From positions 160,342 through 224,341 of the forward strand of contig PDHQ01000037.1 in the NCBI GenBank assembly GCA_003339415.1: 64,000 bases of DNA, given 5' to 3'. Positions 11,320 to 24,590 of the stretch are shown one piece after another. The notes below the pieces were generated by a model. The model did not search any database. It saw only the letters and a program-made list of their open reading frames with translations, and was not told the origin of the DNA. The DNA comes from Ophiocordyceps camponoti-saundersi (nom. inval.) (lineage: Eukaryota; Ascomycota; Sordariomycetes; Hypocreales; Ophiocordycipitaceae). The position numbers and the translations under genes are program-made. The stretch's first letter is position 1, and every line of letters begins with the position of its first letter.

Positions 11320-14300
11320 TATATAAAATAAAGCTATATTTAGCTTTAGTTAAACTTAAGAGTATTAGCGTAAAAAGTATTAGTAAGCTAGAACTAATAT
11401 AAGTTAATATATTAAAATATTTACTTCGTAATTATAGTCGCTAATAAGTAATAGTTAAGCTTTAATTATAGTTTAATATTAAAAAAAATAAGCTAAGGTA
11501 ATTCGTAGCGCTATTTAACTAGTTAAGGGTATCGAAAGAGTAAATAATAAGTATTCTCTAGTCTAGTACTATATTAGTATAAAAGGGAAATTATTTCCGG
11601 CACGCGCTTATAAAAAAGGAACTCTCTAAGACTAATTTTACCTATATAAAGTTACGTAATTATAATACTAATATATTTCGGTAAGTCTCCGTATTTTTTA
11701 AATAACTTTACTTTATTAAAGTAAGGCGGGAAATTAGAAGGAAATAAGGTAAGCTTAGAATATCTTATACGTAGCTAGTTTTTAGCGTCCTCCTATTATA
11801 CTTTCTAATCCTAGCGGAGAAAGTTAGTTATAAACTTCTTATTAAAAAGTAATATATCGCGTCTTATCTATATTTAAACTTAACGTATATATTCCTCTAG
11901 CGGCTATTTAGCTTTTTATTATTTTATTAATTAATAAGGGGGGAAGCGTAATAAAAATTTTAAGATATCTTTAAAAGCGGTCTAGATCTTATTTAATATT
12001 ATTATATCCTCTAAGCGGCGAAGGGTATTAGTCTTTCTTTTATTTAAGTAAAGATTAAGTAAGGGAACTTAAAACTTAGCTTTAAGGTAATAAATAAGTA
12101 TAGCTTTATAAGCTTTAAGAATTATTTTAAAATATCGTAACTATTCCGATCTTAAGGCTTTAGCTAAGCTTAGTAAGTTTCTACTTATAAAGGTAATAAT
12201 ATAAAATATAATAATAATATACGTAATAAGTAACTAGATAATTTTTATATAAAGTTTATAGGCCTAGGTAAAAGGGTAACCTTAAGTAAAGGCGGATAAA
12301 AAGGAAAGGGCGAAGTTCTAGCGGAGGAGCTTAGTATATATAATTTATAAATAAGGTTTCTATTATAGCCGCTAATAAATCTAGATATTTAGGAGTCTTA
12401 CCTTAGAAATAAGGTAAACTTAGTAATCCCCTAATTAAACTAAGTTTATCTTTAGAGTATATTTCCGGGAAAAATATATAAGCTTACTTTTCTTTAGCTT
12501 AAATTCTATATTATAATCGCGCGCTTATTATTCGTATATTACCTATATAGCCTAAAGCTATTTTATAATTATCTTAGAGTTAAGCTTAACGCTAAGGAGG
12601 TTTATATTATCCGCGAAATTAATTACTTATATTCCTTCCTTATATATTAGCTAGTTATAAAGCGGGGCTATATATAAGATAAATAAGATAGCGGAGAGTA
12701 GCGAATTTTAAGGAATTTTAATTTTAATCTAATACGGTTCCGAAATCTTATTATTAAAGCGAAGTTAGGAGGTACGGTCTTATAAGTAGCTATTAAGGAA
12801 AGCTAAGATTTAGTCTAGGAATCCTAAATACTTAAATTTAGTAATAAGTTTATTATAATATATAATATTAAACGCTTCCTTAATATTAAATTATAGGAAA
12901 AACGCTACTCTTTTCTTAGCCTAAGTAGCTTAAATAAGCTTAGTAACTATAAGGATAGCTAGCTTTATAAACTAATTCTACTTATTACTTATTTAGCTTT
13001 TAGGGAGAAGTTAGTATAATTTTACGGCCTTAGTAATTCGTTATCTTATTATAGTTTTTAAGATTTTACTTAAGTAATATAATAAGGATATAAGCTTATA
13101 AGTACCTACTTTTTAGTAAGCTTCTAGCTTTTTTTTAAACTTATATAAGATAATTACGATAGCGAACTATAGCTAGGGCGAGAAGTAACTAAATTATATA
13201 TACGCTTAGAAAATTATAGCTAGCTAGGTAATAAAGATAAGGTAATATATCTTAAGAAATCTAGCGGGAATATTATTTATTTTAGCTACTTTTTAGAAAA
13301 TTATTAACTTAAGCGTTATAAAGATATCGGTCTAAGTAATTTTAATATTAACGGAGAACTTAAGTTTAAGTAATTTAATATTAATTAGGGGTATATTACG
13401 GAGCTAAGGAAAGAACCGATTAGCTAAGATATTAGCTTTAGCTATATAGCTATTAGCCTAAAATTTATTAGTTATCCTTAGCGTAAGGAGATAAATTAGA
13501 TTTTAGGGGAGATTACTCTAGATATAAGCTTAACGCTTAATATATTAAAACTTAAAAAGTAAGCTAATAATAATATAAAGGAAAGATTACTAATAAGTAT
13601 ATCTTATTAAGTTTATAGCTATTTTTTAAGTAAAAGCTATCTTTTAAAGCTATTACTAAGAAGAGTTTAAAAAGAGGAACTTATATTTACGCTAGGCTTA
13701 CTTAGCTGCTTAAGTAGCTAAGGCCACGGCCGGGGTAAATTACGCCGCCTTACGAGAATAGGAAAAGGCGATAAATAGTACTATCCGGTTAATAATAAGT
13801 TATAGCTCTTAGTAAAGTTAGTTAAGAGCGTTATTAATTTTTATTAAGTTAGTAAAAAGGGAAAGTAAAAGGGTAATCTTAGCTAAGGATTTATAGTAAA
13901 CTAGGTCTAAGTCCGCTTATTTTTATTATAAGCGCGGTATACGCGCTATTATAAGTATAAGGATATTAGCTATAAGAGATTAAGGGATATAATTAGATTT
14001 AATAAAGTTAAGGTTTAGATTAGTATAATATATATATAAGTCCGCTATAGCTTAGACTAAGTTTAGCGTACTATCTTTATATTTATAGAAAATTCGGGTA
14101 TATTCTCCTTTTAAGGTAAGGAGTTAAAATTATAGCTTAGTTATTTTATAAATTAGCTAATCTAAGTTATTAGAGAGCCTTTTATAATAGTCCTAAAATA
14201 AGTAATATAAATTAAAATCGCTAACTAGGACGCGGTTAAGGTTTAGGGGAAGGTTTTAAAAAATTAAAAAGCTACCGCTATAAGGGGTATTAAGGGGAGA

Positions 14301-14570
14301 GTAAATAAAAATAAACTAAAGTTTAGAATAGAAAATAATACTTATCTAATCCTCCCTTATTTTCAGGAACTAAGTAGATATATCGTATCTTTTATAAATA
14401 TAGATTAAAATACGGTCGCCGCTATAGATAAGGCGGTAAAGCGAAATCCTAGGCGAAGGAGGCTTAGCGCTAAGGTAGCTAATAGTTTCCTAGAGAGTAA
14501 TAATATTATAATCTAATTTACTACTAAGTGCTAGCTTAGCTAGCTTAGTATATTTATTTATATTCTAAAA
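11320..14570 (-). pseudogene. LINE ORF2 remnant, left copy: endonuclease, RT, zinc finger
   Basis: This is the reverse complement of the better described ORF2 at 34330-37580. The RT core equivalent to the I-P-Q-G-S-x-L-S-like motif is at about 12680-12730 on the minus strand. The cysteine-rich C-terminal region corresponds to about 11480-11660. Reverse transcription from a nicked target is the known role of this family. RIP stops break the frame throughout. Confidence 0.75.
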
Positions 14571-16220
14571 AAGGACTTTTATAAATATAAGGAAATAATT
14601 ATAATAATATTAGTTTCTTCGCTATAATTTCTATATAGCTTAGTTATAGATCTTATTTAGGTCCGGGCCGGGGCGGGGGTAATTAGTACTTCTACGCTTT
14701 TTTAGATAATAAAGTTAAGTTAAACTAGAGATAAAGCTAGTTCGTTAATAGTTTATATAAGTAAAACGCTATCTATATCTTAGAGGAGAGAGGCACTCCG
14801 GGCTTATTAGATAAAGCGTCTTATTACTTTAGGGGTATCCTTAATTACCTATATCTTAATAGCGGGGTAGCTCCCTCCGGAGCCTAGGGGTTATCTATAC
14901 TTCCTTTTAGTAACGAACTAGCCCGGGGATATACTATATATAATAACGTTCTTAGTTATTATTAATTTCGTTAGTTATAAGATAAACTATAAGCTAGGCT
15001 TAGTAAATCTAACTAGTTATCTCTTATAATAAGCTCTCGCTTAATCTTAGTACTTAATAGTAATAAGGTAAAGCCTAAATTATACGGGGTAGTCCCCGTT
15101 ATAAGAGATATAATAGAATAAGTATCCTCTAATTCTAATATAGTAATTATTTTTATTTTTATAATCGGTCGCTTTATACTTATTATAAAGCTTAGGGTAT
15201 TTATATATTTTAGTAATATACTTAAAATAATAATAATTATAATATTACTAAGGGCGGACCGCGTTTAAAAATAGCTCCGTACGAAAAATTTAAGCGTTAA
15301 TAGCTAGCTTATTATCGTAAAGTTTATTAGTATTAACTAGTAATTTAAAGCTAATAATAACCGCTATCTTAGTAAATTTAAGCTAGGGCTTAAACGCTTA
15401 TAAATAAGCTACGGGTATTTTATTAACTTATACTATCTTATTAAGGAGGTTATCGCGTTCCTTAATAGCGAGGTTTAGAGGAAATCTCTTAGTAATAACG
15501 TTATAGATCTTATTTATAATAGTCGCTTTATTACCGAAAATAGGCGTAACCTAGCTTAGGTCTTAAGTAAAGGTAGCTATATCCTTATTAAAAATAAGTT
15601 TAATATCCTTATTATTAAGGTAGCGTATAGCTAAGTATAAGTCGGAGTAAATAGCGGTATTAATAGCTTATACGGTATTATATATTATCTTATTTATAAT
15701 ATTATCTATTATATCCGCTAAGCGAATAATAATTTCCTTCTTATAACGCGGGGGAAGCTTCTTTTCTAAATTATATAATAGAGTTAGAGCTAATATAACT
15801 TATACCTATATTTAGTATCCTCCCTATTTTATTATCTCTAAATATAATAATTTATAAAAGGTAATAATAATAATATCTTTAATTTCCTTATACGTAATAT
15901 AATTAATTTAGGTCCGGATTTAATCCGATTTAAGTTCCTTATAAGCTACTATTATAGCCTAAGCTACGTAAAACGCGTTAGCTAATATAATACCTAATAG
16001 TTAATAATATAGTTTTTTCTTATTCTTATTAACTAAAACTTATAATAGTCCTTAATTATATCTAGTATATTTTTTATTAAAGTTAGTATTTCTAAATTAG
16101 TATATAGACGAATCTAACTTATATTCGGAGCGCGTTATAACCTTAGTTTTTTTACGAAAATTTCTTCCTCCTCCGCCGCGGTTATAACTACCCCTAGCCG
16201 GAACTCGGCTAAGTATAGCC
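14570..16220 (-). pseudogene. LINE ORF1 remnant, left copy
   Basis: This is the reverse complement of the ORF1 region at 32680-34330, where a CCHC zinc knuckle can be read. It would be an RNA-binding gag-like protein. It is heavily interrupted by stops. Confidence 0.65.
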
Positions 16221-16340
16221 CTACTCCGAATTAAATAGCGAATCTAACGCCGCTAATATCTTACTTTTTCCTTTTAGATCGCGCCTTATATTAGGCGCGT
16301 AGAGATTAGATTATACTTAATCTAAGTTATATTATTAATA

Positions 16341-16477
16341 TAATAAGAATCGAGGGTAAGAGGGAGTATAGCTAAATATATATATAATATATTAATCTTT
16401 TCTATACTTTTATTTAAGTAAGAAGTTATAAGTAAAATTATTATTTAATCTTTTATAACTTTATTAGCCGGAGTATA
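16341..16477 (+). repeat. 3' LTR of element A, second piece (137 bp)
   Basis: It resumes with taataagaatcgagggtaag, matching the 5' LTR around 5899, and breaks at attagccggagtata (16463-16477), the duplicated target of the next insertion. Confidence 0.9.
16463..16477 (+). repeat. 15-bp target-site duplication, left
   Basis: attagccggagtata is repeated exactly at 18339-18353, bounding the insertion 16478-18338. Confidence 0.9.
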
Positions 16478-18338
16478 ATAATATTTATACGCTAGTATAC
16501 TTAATATAGCTTAGAACTATCTTATATATATTCTAAGAGTAGGAAAAACCGGAGAACTTAAAGTAAAACCCTCCCCTTAAGTATTACCTTAGCTTAGGGC
16601 TAGACTAGGTCTATACCTAGCACTCTATACCTTAGATAAGTCTAGTAATAATAAGTAATTAAAAAGCCGATATTTCCTCTAAAGCGGAGTTTACGGTAGT
16701 AAGAGTACGCGTAGTCTAGGTCCGGTGCGGAGTCTGTATAGCTACTTATCTTCCTAAGCGTCGTTATTACTATAAACCGAATCTCCGCGCTTAATTATAA
16801 TATCCTAAATAATCTATTTAATTAAAGCTTTATTAATATAATTAAGGAATATATAAAAGTTTTACTAGCTTATAATAAACTTTATAATAGCTAGTTTTAA
16901 AAAGCAGCCTAACTATTATAATAGAGCTACGGATAAGTTTAGAAAGGGGGTTAGAGGCGGAGCTATTATATTCGCTCTCTAGTATTTCTACCTTAGCTAT
17001 TACTAAACTCCGGTTAGCGCCGGAGGGGGAGGAGGGGCGGTATATATAGAGTTCCGATCTATAAATCTCCGGGGTTAGGAAATATAAGTATTTTTCGCCC
17101 GGTCCCACGCCGCTCTTATCTTAAGGTAAAGTTAACTTTACCTAAAGTAAATCCCCTAATAAAAAAGGTAATAATATAATTTTTTTCTATATATTATAAA
17201 GTAAGCTAACTTACCCTCCGTATATAAAAAGGCGGAGTATTAGCTATATTATAGCTTTACTATATAATATTTAGCAATATATCTAAGCTAGTAATACTTA
17301 AAATATTACTAAAGTTAGATTTTTAGCTTATAAGGTTTTATATTAAAAATCTCCGCTTATATTATTATACTTTTATTATAAATCTAGTTTATATCTATTA
17401 TACTATTAATAATAACTATAAGGGAACTCCGCTAAATCCCTAAATAGTATTTTTTCGTATATAATTATATTACTAAAACTTTATTCGATAATTTAATCTT
17501 TTTCTAAAAAGCTTCCTTACCGCCTTATTATAAAGCTTACGCTAGTACCTTTTTTATAATAAGAGTATAACCTCCGCTAATTAAATATACCTTTTCTTTA
17601 AAAATAATATAAAGCTACCCTAAATTAAACTAGAGCTTATAAATAATATCTTAAAATATTACCGTAATATTACCGCTAGGTAATTTCTTTATTATAAAAG
17701 CTTAGCTTTACCTACGAAGTCTATAGTTAATATTTATTATAGTTACCTTAAAGCTTTAAACTTAAAGTAAAATAGCGATAAAATTAAAGCGAATTATAAG
17801 CTAATATTTATATTACCTAGGAACTTATTTTTTAATAGTTTTCTCTAGCGCTCTAGCTATAACTATAGCTTATATTAGAAAAATTCCGCTCCCCCTAAAG
17901 CTATAGAAAAAAGAGGAAATTACGGCCGTAATAGCTAAGGAAATATTATTAATTAATAGAGTTAAAGTAGGGGGGGCGCCTCCCCGGACCCTCTTAAACT
18001 CCGTTACTTATTTAATAATTACTTATATAGAGACTAAGGCGTCCCCCGAAATAATCTTATTAATATTTACTTTAGCTTCTAATAAGATAAGAGGTGCGGT
18101 AAACTCTTAAGTCCGAGTTTACTATAATTTAGAGTAAAGTTATATTTTAGGTAAAAAATTTTCGCGGTTACGATCGACTTATATAGCGTTACCCTCCCCC
18201 TTAGAGTTACTCTAAGCGTAGCTTAAGGCTATCGCTATAAGGTAACGGAAAGAGCGGAGTCTGCTTATAATATAAGAATAGGTAGTTTATATCCGCGTCG
18301 CTATAAGCGCGGGATTCGTAGAATATATAAAAGTTATA
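16478..18338 (-). mobile_element. 1.86-kb non-LTR insertion in element A 3' LTR
   Basis: It is bounded by an exact 15-bp target duplication. No LTRs or terminal inverted repeats are visible. Near its left end it has aggaaaaaccggag (16541-16554), the same 14-mer as in the SINE-like element (26612-26625) and close to the LINE 3' end, so it probably reads on the minus strand with its 3' end at 16478. The body shows no RT motif. It is either a 5'-truncated or cargo-bearing relative of the LINE, or a non-autonomous partner. Confidence 0.72.
16842..17108 (-). pseudogene. 88-codon stop-free fragment, unknown
   Basis: This is the longest open frame in the window. It has no ATG start: its first codon is GTG, and the frame continues upstream. 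The first 55 residues look coding-like (RPSSPSGANRSLVIAKVE), while the last 30 are low-complexity Ile/Leu/Tyr/Lys. It lies inside the 1.86-kb non-LTR insertion, in the inferred sense orientation. No domain was recognised. It may be a fragment of the element's own protein or chance openness in a GC-richer patch. Confidence 0.3.
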
Positions 18339-18353
18339 ATTAGCCGGAGTATA

Positions 18354-18532
18354 TTATATAGTAAACGTAATATTCTTATACGCTATATAATTTAGATAAG
18401 TTACCTAAACCTTATTATATAAGTTAATATAGTATACTTATTTTAGGTTTAATTTATTAGTATCTTTATTATAAGAAGTTTATAATATAACTTTAGCTAC
18501 TTATTCGGCTTAGGAAAGATGCCTAACTAATA
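18354..18532 (+). repeat. 3' LTR of element A, third piece (179 bp)
   Basis: It continues the LTR from ttatatagtaaacg to the terminus cctaactaata, followed by the GTTAA target duplication at 18533-18537. It retains ATG in gatgcc near the end. Confidence 0.9.
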
Positions 18533-18537
18533 GTTAA

Positions 18538-21500
18538 AAAATACCCTAGTAATATTAAGTATCTTTTAATTACTTTAGGTTATATTCTCGATTTATATAT
18601 AACTTAATAAACTAATATAATATTAGAAGAAATTCAAGTCCTTAAAAGGTAAGGAGGTTATTATAAATCTTATTTAATTATTCGAATTATAAAACCTATT
18701 AGCGGATATTTTATCTTATAATACGCTTAATTAAGTAATTTAGAAAAATATTATAGCGCTAGCTAAAGCGATCTTATCGATATTAAGGTATATTAAAAGC
18801 TACGTTAAAAGTTATCGGTATATTATTATTATATTAAATAGAGGCTTTATAGTTAATCTAATTAATAAGGCCTTTATAGCTAATAACGCCCTCCCTATAA
18901 TCTAATTACCTTAACTAAGTATAGTTAGAATAATAAATAACGAACTTATAATTATTAAGAAAGTTACTTACTTTTAAGTAATTATAATAGGAATCCTAGC
19001 TAACGTAAAAATATATATATTAAGAGATTATAATAATTAGGATATTCTATTAGGCCGCGTATAGCTAAGATATATTAAGGCTATAAAATATTATATAAAG
19101 GAATAGCTAAAGATTACTAGCTTAGAAAATATTACTTAGATTATTCCGATTTTCCTAATACTTAATTTATTTAAGCTAGATAGGAAAACGCTATAAGCCC
19201 CTAAATATCTAAAAGCGGTTACTAATAATAAAAATAAGATTATATTTATTAAAAATAATAAGCTTATTTTAAAAAAGGTTAAGGATATTTTATTTACTAT
19301 TACTAAATAATTAGCCTCTTAGGTAAAGTAAGATTCTCTAAAAAACTAATAGCTACCTCCTATAAAAGCTAAATAATAAGGTAGCTAAAGATAGTATAAA
19401 AGAAAATAAATAAAATATTATAGCCCTAAATCTAGCGAAAGCTAATAGTATCTATTAGTAAGTAAGTAAAAATAATATTACCTAAGTTTATATAGAAGAA
19501 AATATATAAGGTAATAGGTTTTAAATATAAAGAAACTAAAGTTAATAAATAGATAGTTACTTAAGTATTTAAGATAGCTTAAAGAAGTAGAAAAGTTATT
19601 AGAAATAAAATTAGCTAACCTAAAAGAAAATAAAATAGCTAAGAATAAGAGTAATATAAAAAAGGTAATCCGTAATTATAATAAGCTAGATATAATAAAC
19701 TTTCTAAAATATTCTTAATATTAAATAAACTAAGAGAAAATAAATAATAAGGATAATATTAACTATATATTATATCTTAGATAAGTAAGTATTATAATAA
19801 TAAGTATTTTAAGACTTATATTTTATAAAAGTATTACCCTAAACTTAATTATTTATCCTCTATTAGATACCCTAATTAGGGAAATTAACGCGTAGTCTAA
19901 ATAAAGCCTTATTATATTAGGAGATTATATTAAGATAGAAAAATAAAAAAAAGGTTATAAGATTATATTTTACTTATAAGAACTATTTTATTTCTACTTT
20001 TAAGGAGATTCGGCTTATATAACTAATTACTTATTAAATTAAATTAAAAAAGGGAGTAACGCTAGCTATATTTAAATAAATAAGGTATAGTAGGCTTGAA
20101 TAGATCTTTATAGGTAAGGTATTCCTAATAAATAAAAAAGTAAATATTATTTAACTTATTAGCGATAATATAAAATAAGTAGCTAAAACTTTATTTATTA
20201 AGAAATACTTATTAAACCTAATAGCTTAAAAAATAGTTTACGATTACCGTAATATTAATAAGAATATAGTAAAACTAAGATATCCGTATTATAACTTAGA
20301 GGTTAATTTAAACTAAGTATATATTAGATAACTAATAGTTTTCTCTTAGCTAAATATATCTAATAAGTTTTAGTTAATCTTAATATAGCTAAAGGATATA
20401 TATAAGATAGGCTTTACCGCCCCTAATAATATATAGGAATATATTAATATATCGTAAAAACTAATAGGCGCCTCCTTTATATATATAAAATATAGGGATA
20501 TTACGTTTAATAAATTAATATTAATAGATAAAGTAAAATATTAAATATTACTAAGCTTTATTATAAAGTATTTAATATTAATATTTATTTATATTAATAA
20601 TTATAACCTTAGTAGCGAAACTTTTAATAAATATCTCAATTTCCTCCGATATTAATATTTCCTTAAAGTAATATAGGCGCTAATTAATCTCGCGGGTAAG
20701 AAAATAAAGCTATTTAATAATATAGCTAAATTAGTTAAGTTTAAATTAGAAATAGGGCGATTTTATTTAGAAATTAAATATTAGTAGAGATTTATATAGT
20801 TAGGGGAATATTTCTAATAATATCCCCCTTAATCTTAGGAAGAAGTTTAAATAGTATTATAGCTAATTTTATTCTTTCGTTATTTTATATTAGGGAGAGT
20901 AAATAAAGCTAAGCTTATTAGGAAAGCGTTTTTTAAAAAGGTAAATAAGGTAACTTTATTAGGATATTAATTTATATAACTAAAAGTATAATATTAAGAT
21001 AAACTTATTTAAACGCTAAAAGCGGTAAAGACTTTATAATTCTTATACTAAGCTATTTAGAATAATATAATATTCGGAGTATAGATAAATATATAATTTT
21101 ACCTAATAATAGATATATTCGATATTAAAAGCGGGGCTATTTTCTACTAACTCGATAACTATCCTAATAGAATATTTATAAGAGATTCTAATTTCTAAGA
21201 TATAAAAATTATTATATAGATATTATTTTAGCTAAATAATATTAAGCGGCGATATTTTATACTTAAAAAAGAAATATTAGCTATTATTTACGTAATTAAA
21301 GAGTATTAGTAAATAGTAAATATATCCCTATATCCCCTTAAAATTTATATAGATTATAAGGGTATTATTAACTTAATAATAAATATAGCGGAAATATATA
21401 GTAAAATTATAAGGTAAATTAATATTTTATAAAAACGGGATATTAAATATATTTACCGCTTAAATATAATAAAGATTATTAAAATCGTAAATAATATATT

Positions 21501-22900
21501 TAAATTATATAATATTTTAAAAAGTAATACTCTAAATATAGAGGGCTATATTATATTAGCGCTAGATATTATTAAGGCTACTTAACTCTTATTAGGTAAA
21601 CTGCTAGTAAGTAGAGAAATATCTTACCTCCGGGCGGCTATATCCCTTTAGCTAGGAGACCCGTAATATACGGAAATCGTGCTTTTTCTCGTTAATAAAA
21701 TATAAGTATTACTAAACGATAAATATCGCTATATCTAAAAAATAGCTATTAAATATTAAGTCTAAAATAAAATCCTATATTATATTAAATTAAATAAATA
21801 ATAAGCTAAGTATTATCTATAGTTAAATATCTAATTAAAGTTATAAAATACTTATAATATATTAAGCTATTTCTCTAAAGAAAAGATTTTAGTAAATTTA
21901 AGAGGAATCTTATAATAGCTAACTTATCGATTAGATATTACTTATTATTATATATCTTATATAATTTACTAATAAACCGTACTACGCTTACTTAAGTTAA
22001 AATATAAATAGATTATAATATATAAGCTATAGGAAATAATAATTATTAACTTCCTAGAACTTATTACGCCTATTAGTACTCGTAAATATTAATATATTCT
22101 AATAGTTATAAATTATATAACGTATTTTTTATTAACTTAAGTATACGAAAATATAACTAACTTAGAGGTAATAAATATATAGTAATATTACTAAAGTTTA
22201 GTATTTAGCTAGCTTAAAGCTATTTACTTAGATAATAAACGCTATTTTACTAATACTATTATAGAAAATATAGCTAAGTAATATAAGGTTAAATAGAAAT
22301 TTAGCTTAATTTTATACCTTTAAAGTATTAAACTAGCGGAGAGGTATATCCGATTAGTAAAAAACTAACTGCGAAAATAAAGTCTTAAGCGGTCCGGTAT
22401 CTCCTTAGAAGCGTAAAATAAAGCGTTACTTTAAATTACTAATATACTAAATTCTCGAAAAGTTAAGACTTTAGGGGTAACTTTAGTAAAAGCTATATTA
22501 GGATTTAACCTTATAATTATATATTAAAATAAAAAGATATCTAAAGCTAAATAATCTAACTTTTACTATTTTAACTAAGATAATTAGATAGTTTATAATT
22601 TAGTATTAGCTATAGTAAAAGAAAAAGATATAATCTAAGATATTTTAGCTAATTTTAATATAACTAAATATAATACTAAGCTATAACGTGCCTTATAAGT
22701 TAGTAACTTCGTATAGGAAAGGTAAGATAAGGTAAATATATCGTATAAGAAGTTTATAACTATATAAGATAACTTATTTATTATTATTAAGGTTATCTTA
22801 TTTATTATATATCTAATTCATAGCGTTATTAGATATTAAGTTTTACGAAAGCTTTATATAGATAATCTTAAACTATTTATACTACGTAAAGTATATTTAA
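18538..22900 (+). pseudogene. Family C pol remnant: protease, RT, RNase H, integrase
   Basis: After element A the frame resumes. A protease-like end with ILLGR is near 19040. The RT begins near 20239 (YDYRNINKN-like), and its YIDD box is at 20590-20601 (now YINN), followed by an S-S-E-T-F-N-E-H-L-like segment that is commonly seen after this box in fungal Gypsy elements. RNase H lies near 21105-21500 (IDIFDIKSGA start). The integrase core near 22229 reads LDN-K-R-H-F, followed by an H-P-x-S-x-x-L-A-E-R-like region to about 22360. The order is Ty3/Gypsy. Many stops are present and the gene is dead. Confidence 0.75.
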
Positions 22901-22930
22901 TACCCTTATAGTAAGTAATATAAGATATAG

Positions 22931-23231
22931 TATTAATATTATTATCCTATACCCCTTTATATTTACTATACGATATATATATAAAGTATACCTTAGATAT
23001 AATAAAAGCTTATAATAACTTATATATTAATACCTAAGTTATAACTTATATAACTTAGGGGCTAGGAGATATCTTATAATAAATAAGGAGGTATAAGGGA
23101 TAGAATATTAACTAGCTATATAGCTATCTTTCTTTATACGAAGTAGGAAAAATATCTATCTTAATTATATATAATTTAAGTTATTTTTACTTTCTTTACC
23201 TTATACGTATATATATAAAAACTACTTAATA
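22931..23231 (+). repeat. 3' LTR of family C copy P (301 bp)
   Basis: This LTR runs from TATTAATATTATTATC to ATTACTTAATA-type termini (formerly TG...CA). A second copy of exactly 301 bp lies in the same orientation at 46257-46557, which fixes both ends. Confidence 0.85.
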
Positions 23232-24590
23232 CTAATTAGTAGTTATCTTAGTTATTATTAGTTAATTATAGATTAGCTAAAGTAAAGAGATAATCGTTAT
23301 ATAACTCCGAAAAGCCCCTATACCCGCTATTGTCCGATATTTATACTTTTACCTTTTTTCTAATAGTAAATTCTAACTGAAAAGCTATATTAGCCCGATA
23401 TTATTACCGAAATTAAAAGATTCAGGTAACGTATAATATATACTAATATTAAAATTCTAACCGAAAAGCTATATTTACCCGGTGCTTTTATTAGTTATAT
23501 AATATTATTTTTAATAGCGTTTTAGAAACGTATATAACGATAATATAGCTTTGATTTCTTAAGATAACGAATCTTACGATAAATACTATAAATAGACTAT
23601 AAGTAATAACTTCCTTATATTATATAATAAGATAATAAAAGAAAATATAATATCTTACTATATTTAAACTTAGAGTATAAACCTTATATTTTAAGATATA
23701 TAACCGGACCTTATATAAGTACCTAAAAAGATTAAATTAACTATATTTATCGTACGATAAATATACGATATTATATACTTTAACCTTTATAAGGAAAACC
23801 TTCTTTATATAATCTAATTAAAACTTAAGGGCTAGACTTACTACTAACTAAGTAACGTTTACCGCACGTTCCTTAAAAAACTAACTTAAATTATTATTAT
23901 ATAATATATCCCTCTTCTTAGAAATAGAATACTTATCTAATATTTTATAAAACTCCTTATAACCCCTATTCTTACTTATAAAATAACTCCTAACTTACCG
24001 CTATAATTTATAATAAGGTATATTACCCCTAACCTTTTAGGATTAATATTATAAGATTATATAATATTAAATATAACTTTTATATAGCCTTATAAATTAG
24101 GGATAGTCTTAGCTACTATCTTAGTATAGCCCCCTTAAAATATTATACTATAACTATAATAGTTTTAGATTCGTATAACTTAAATATTATAGATAATAAA
24201 TAAAAATAAATTAGTATTACCCCGCCTTACCTTAGTAACGCTAATCTTAACTATCTTAGATATCCCTCGATTTTTAATAGGTATTATATAAGTTTATTCG
24301 CTATTATTAACACGTTAAGTTAAAAACGGACCGATCTCTTTAGATAAGGTTATTACTTTCCTTAAAAGATAGCGAAAAGATTAGAATTATACCGGAAAGC
24401 CGTATAATATACTAATTAATAAAACCTGGATTTTTATTAGCTATTACTTAAAGATTAGTATTATAGAAAATTAGTATTACGCTATTTTTCTAGATATCTT
24501 ATTAGATAAAGCTTAAAATTATTTCCTATATTTTATTTTTTTTTTATTATTATACTCTAAAAGCTATAGAAGTAGCTGCTAGAACCTTAG
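23232..24590. other. Unassigned degenerate DNA after family C LTR
   Basis: No recognisable coding domain was found on either strand. It holds a direct repeat of the type attctaaccgaaaagctatatt at 23365-23390 and again at 23457-23482. It has a slightly less mutated patch at 23330-23570 with surviving TG and CA. It is probably older repeat DNA. Confidence 0.5.

Larger units (their letters stand above)
9022..16327 (-). mobile_element. Tad-like LINE (non-LTR retrotransposon), left copy, with convergent cargo ORF
   Basis: A 7.3-kb unit inserted in the 3' LTR of element A. A target duplication of at least 13 bp (9009-9021 and 16328-16340) differs only by two C/T-G/A changes. The LINE genes run on the minus strand (5' end at 16327, 3' end at 9022). 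A second full copy lies inverted at 32557-39865. There are no LTRs. The 3' end has the block aggggaaaaaccgggcc followed by a TA-rich tail. ORF1 is at about 16220-14570 and ORF2 at about 14570-11320. The last 2.3 kb before the 3' end holds a long reading frame on the plus strand. Confidence 0.82.
5730..18532 (+). mobile_element. Non-autonomous LTR element A (3608 bp before two insertions)
   Basis: The 5' LTR is 5730-6215 and the internal region 6216-8851. The 3' LTR is split into 8852-9021, 16341-16477 and 18354-18532. The three pieces sum to 486 bp, the same as the 5' LTR. Without the two insertions and their duplicated targets the element is 3608 bp, identical in length to copy B (51758-55365). 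No RT, integrase or protease motif was found in the 2.6-kb internal region, so it probably moved using proteins of another element (LARD-like). Confidence 0.9.
4453..23231 (+). mobile_element. Gypsy family C, copy P (interrupted by element A)
   Basis: Two segments, 4453-5729 and 18538-23231, form one element. Their junction is continuous in the second copy M (minus strand, about 50800-50850). Gag is in the first segment; protease, RT, RNase H, integrase and a 301-bp 3' LTR are in the second. The 5' end was cut by the chromovirus insertion at about 4453. Relative to M, P lacks about 430 bp at 5467 (M 51190-51621). P is less eroded than M, retaining for example gcacgg and ctgcaacg around 5470-5530. 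Confidence 0.8.

Noticed and set aside
23232..24590. Tc1/mariner-type transposase remnant
   Set aside because: Some minus-strand stretches looked protein-like, but no DDE motif or terminal inverted repeats were found.
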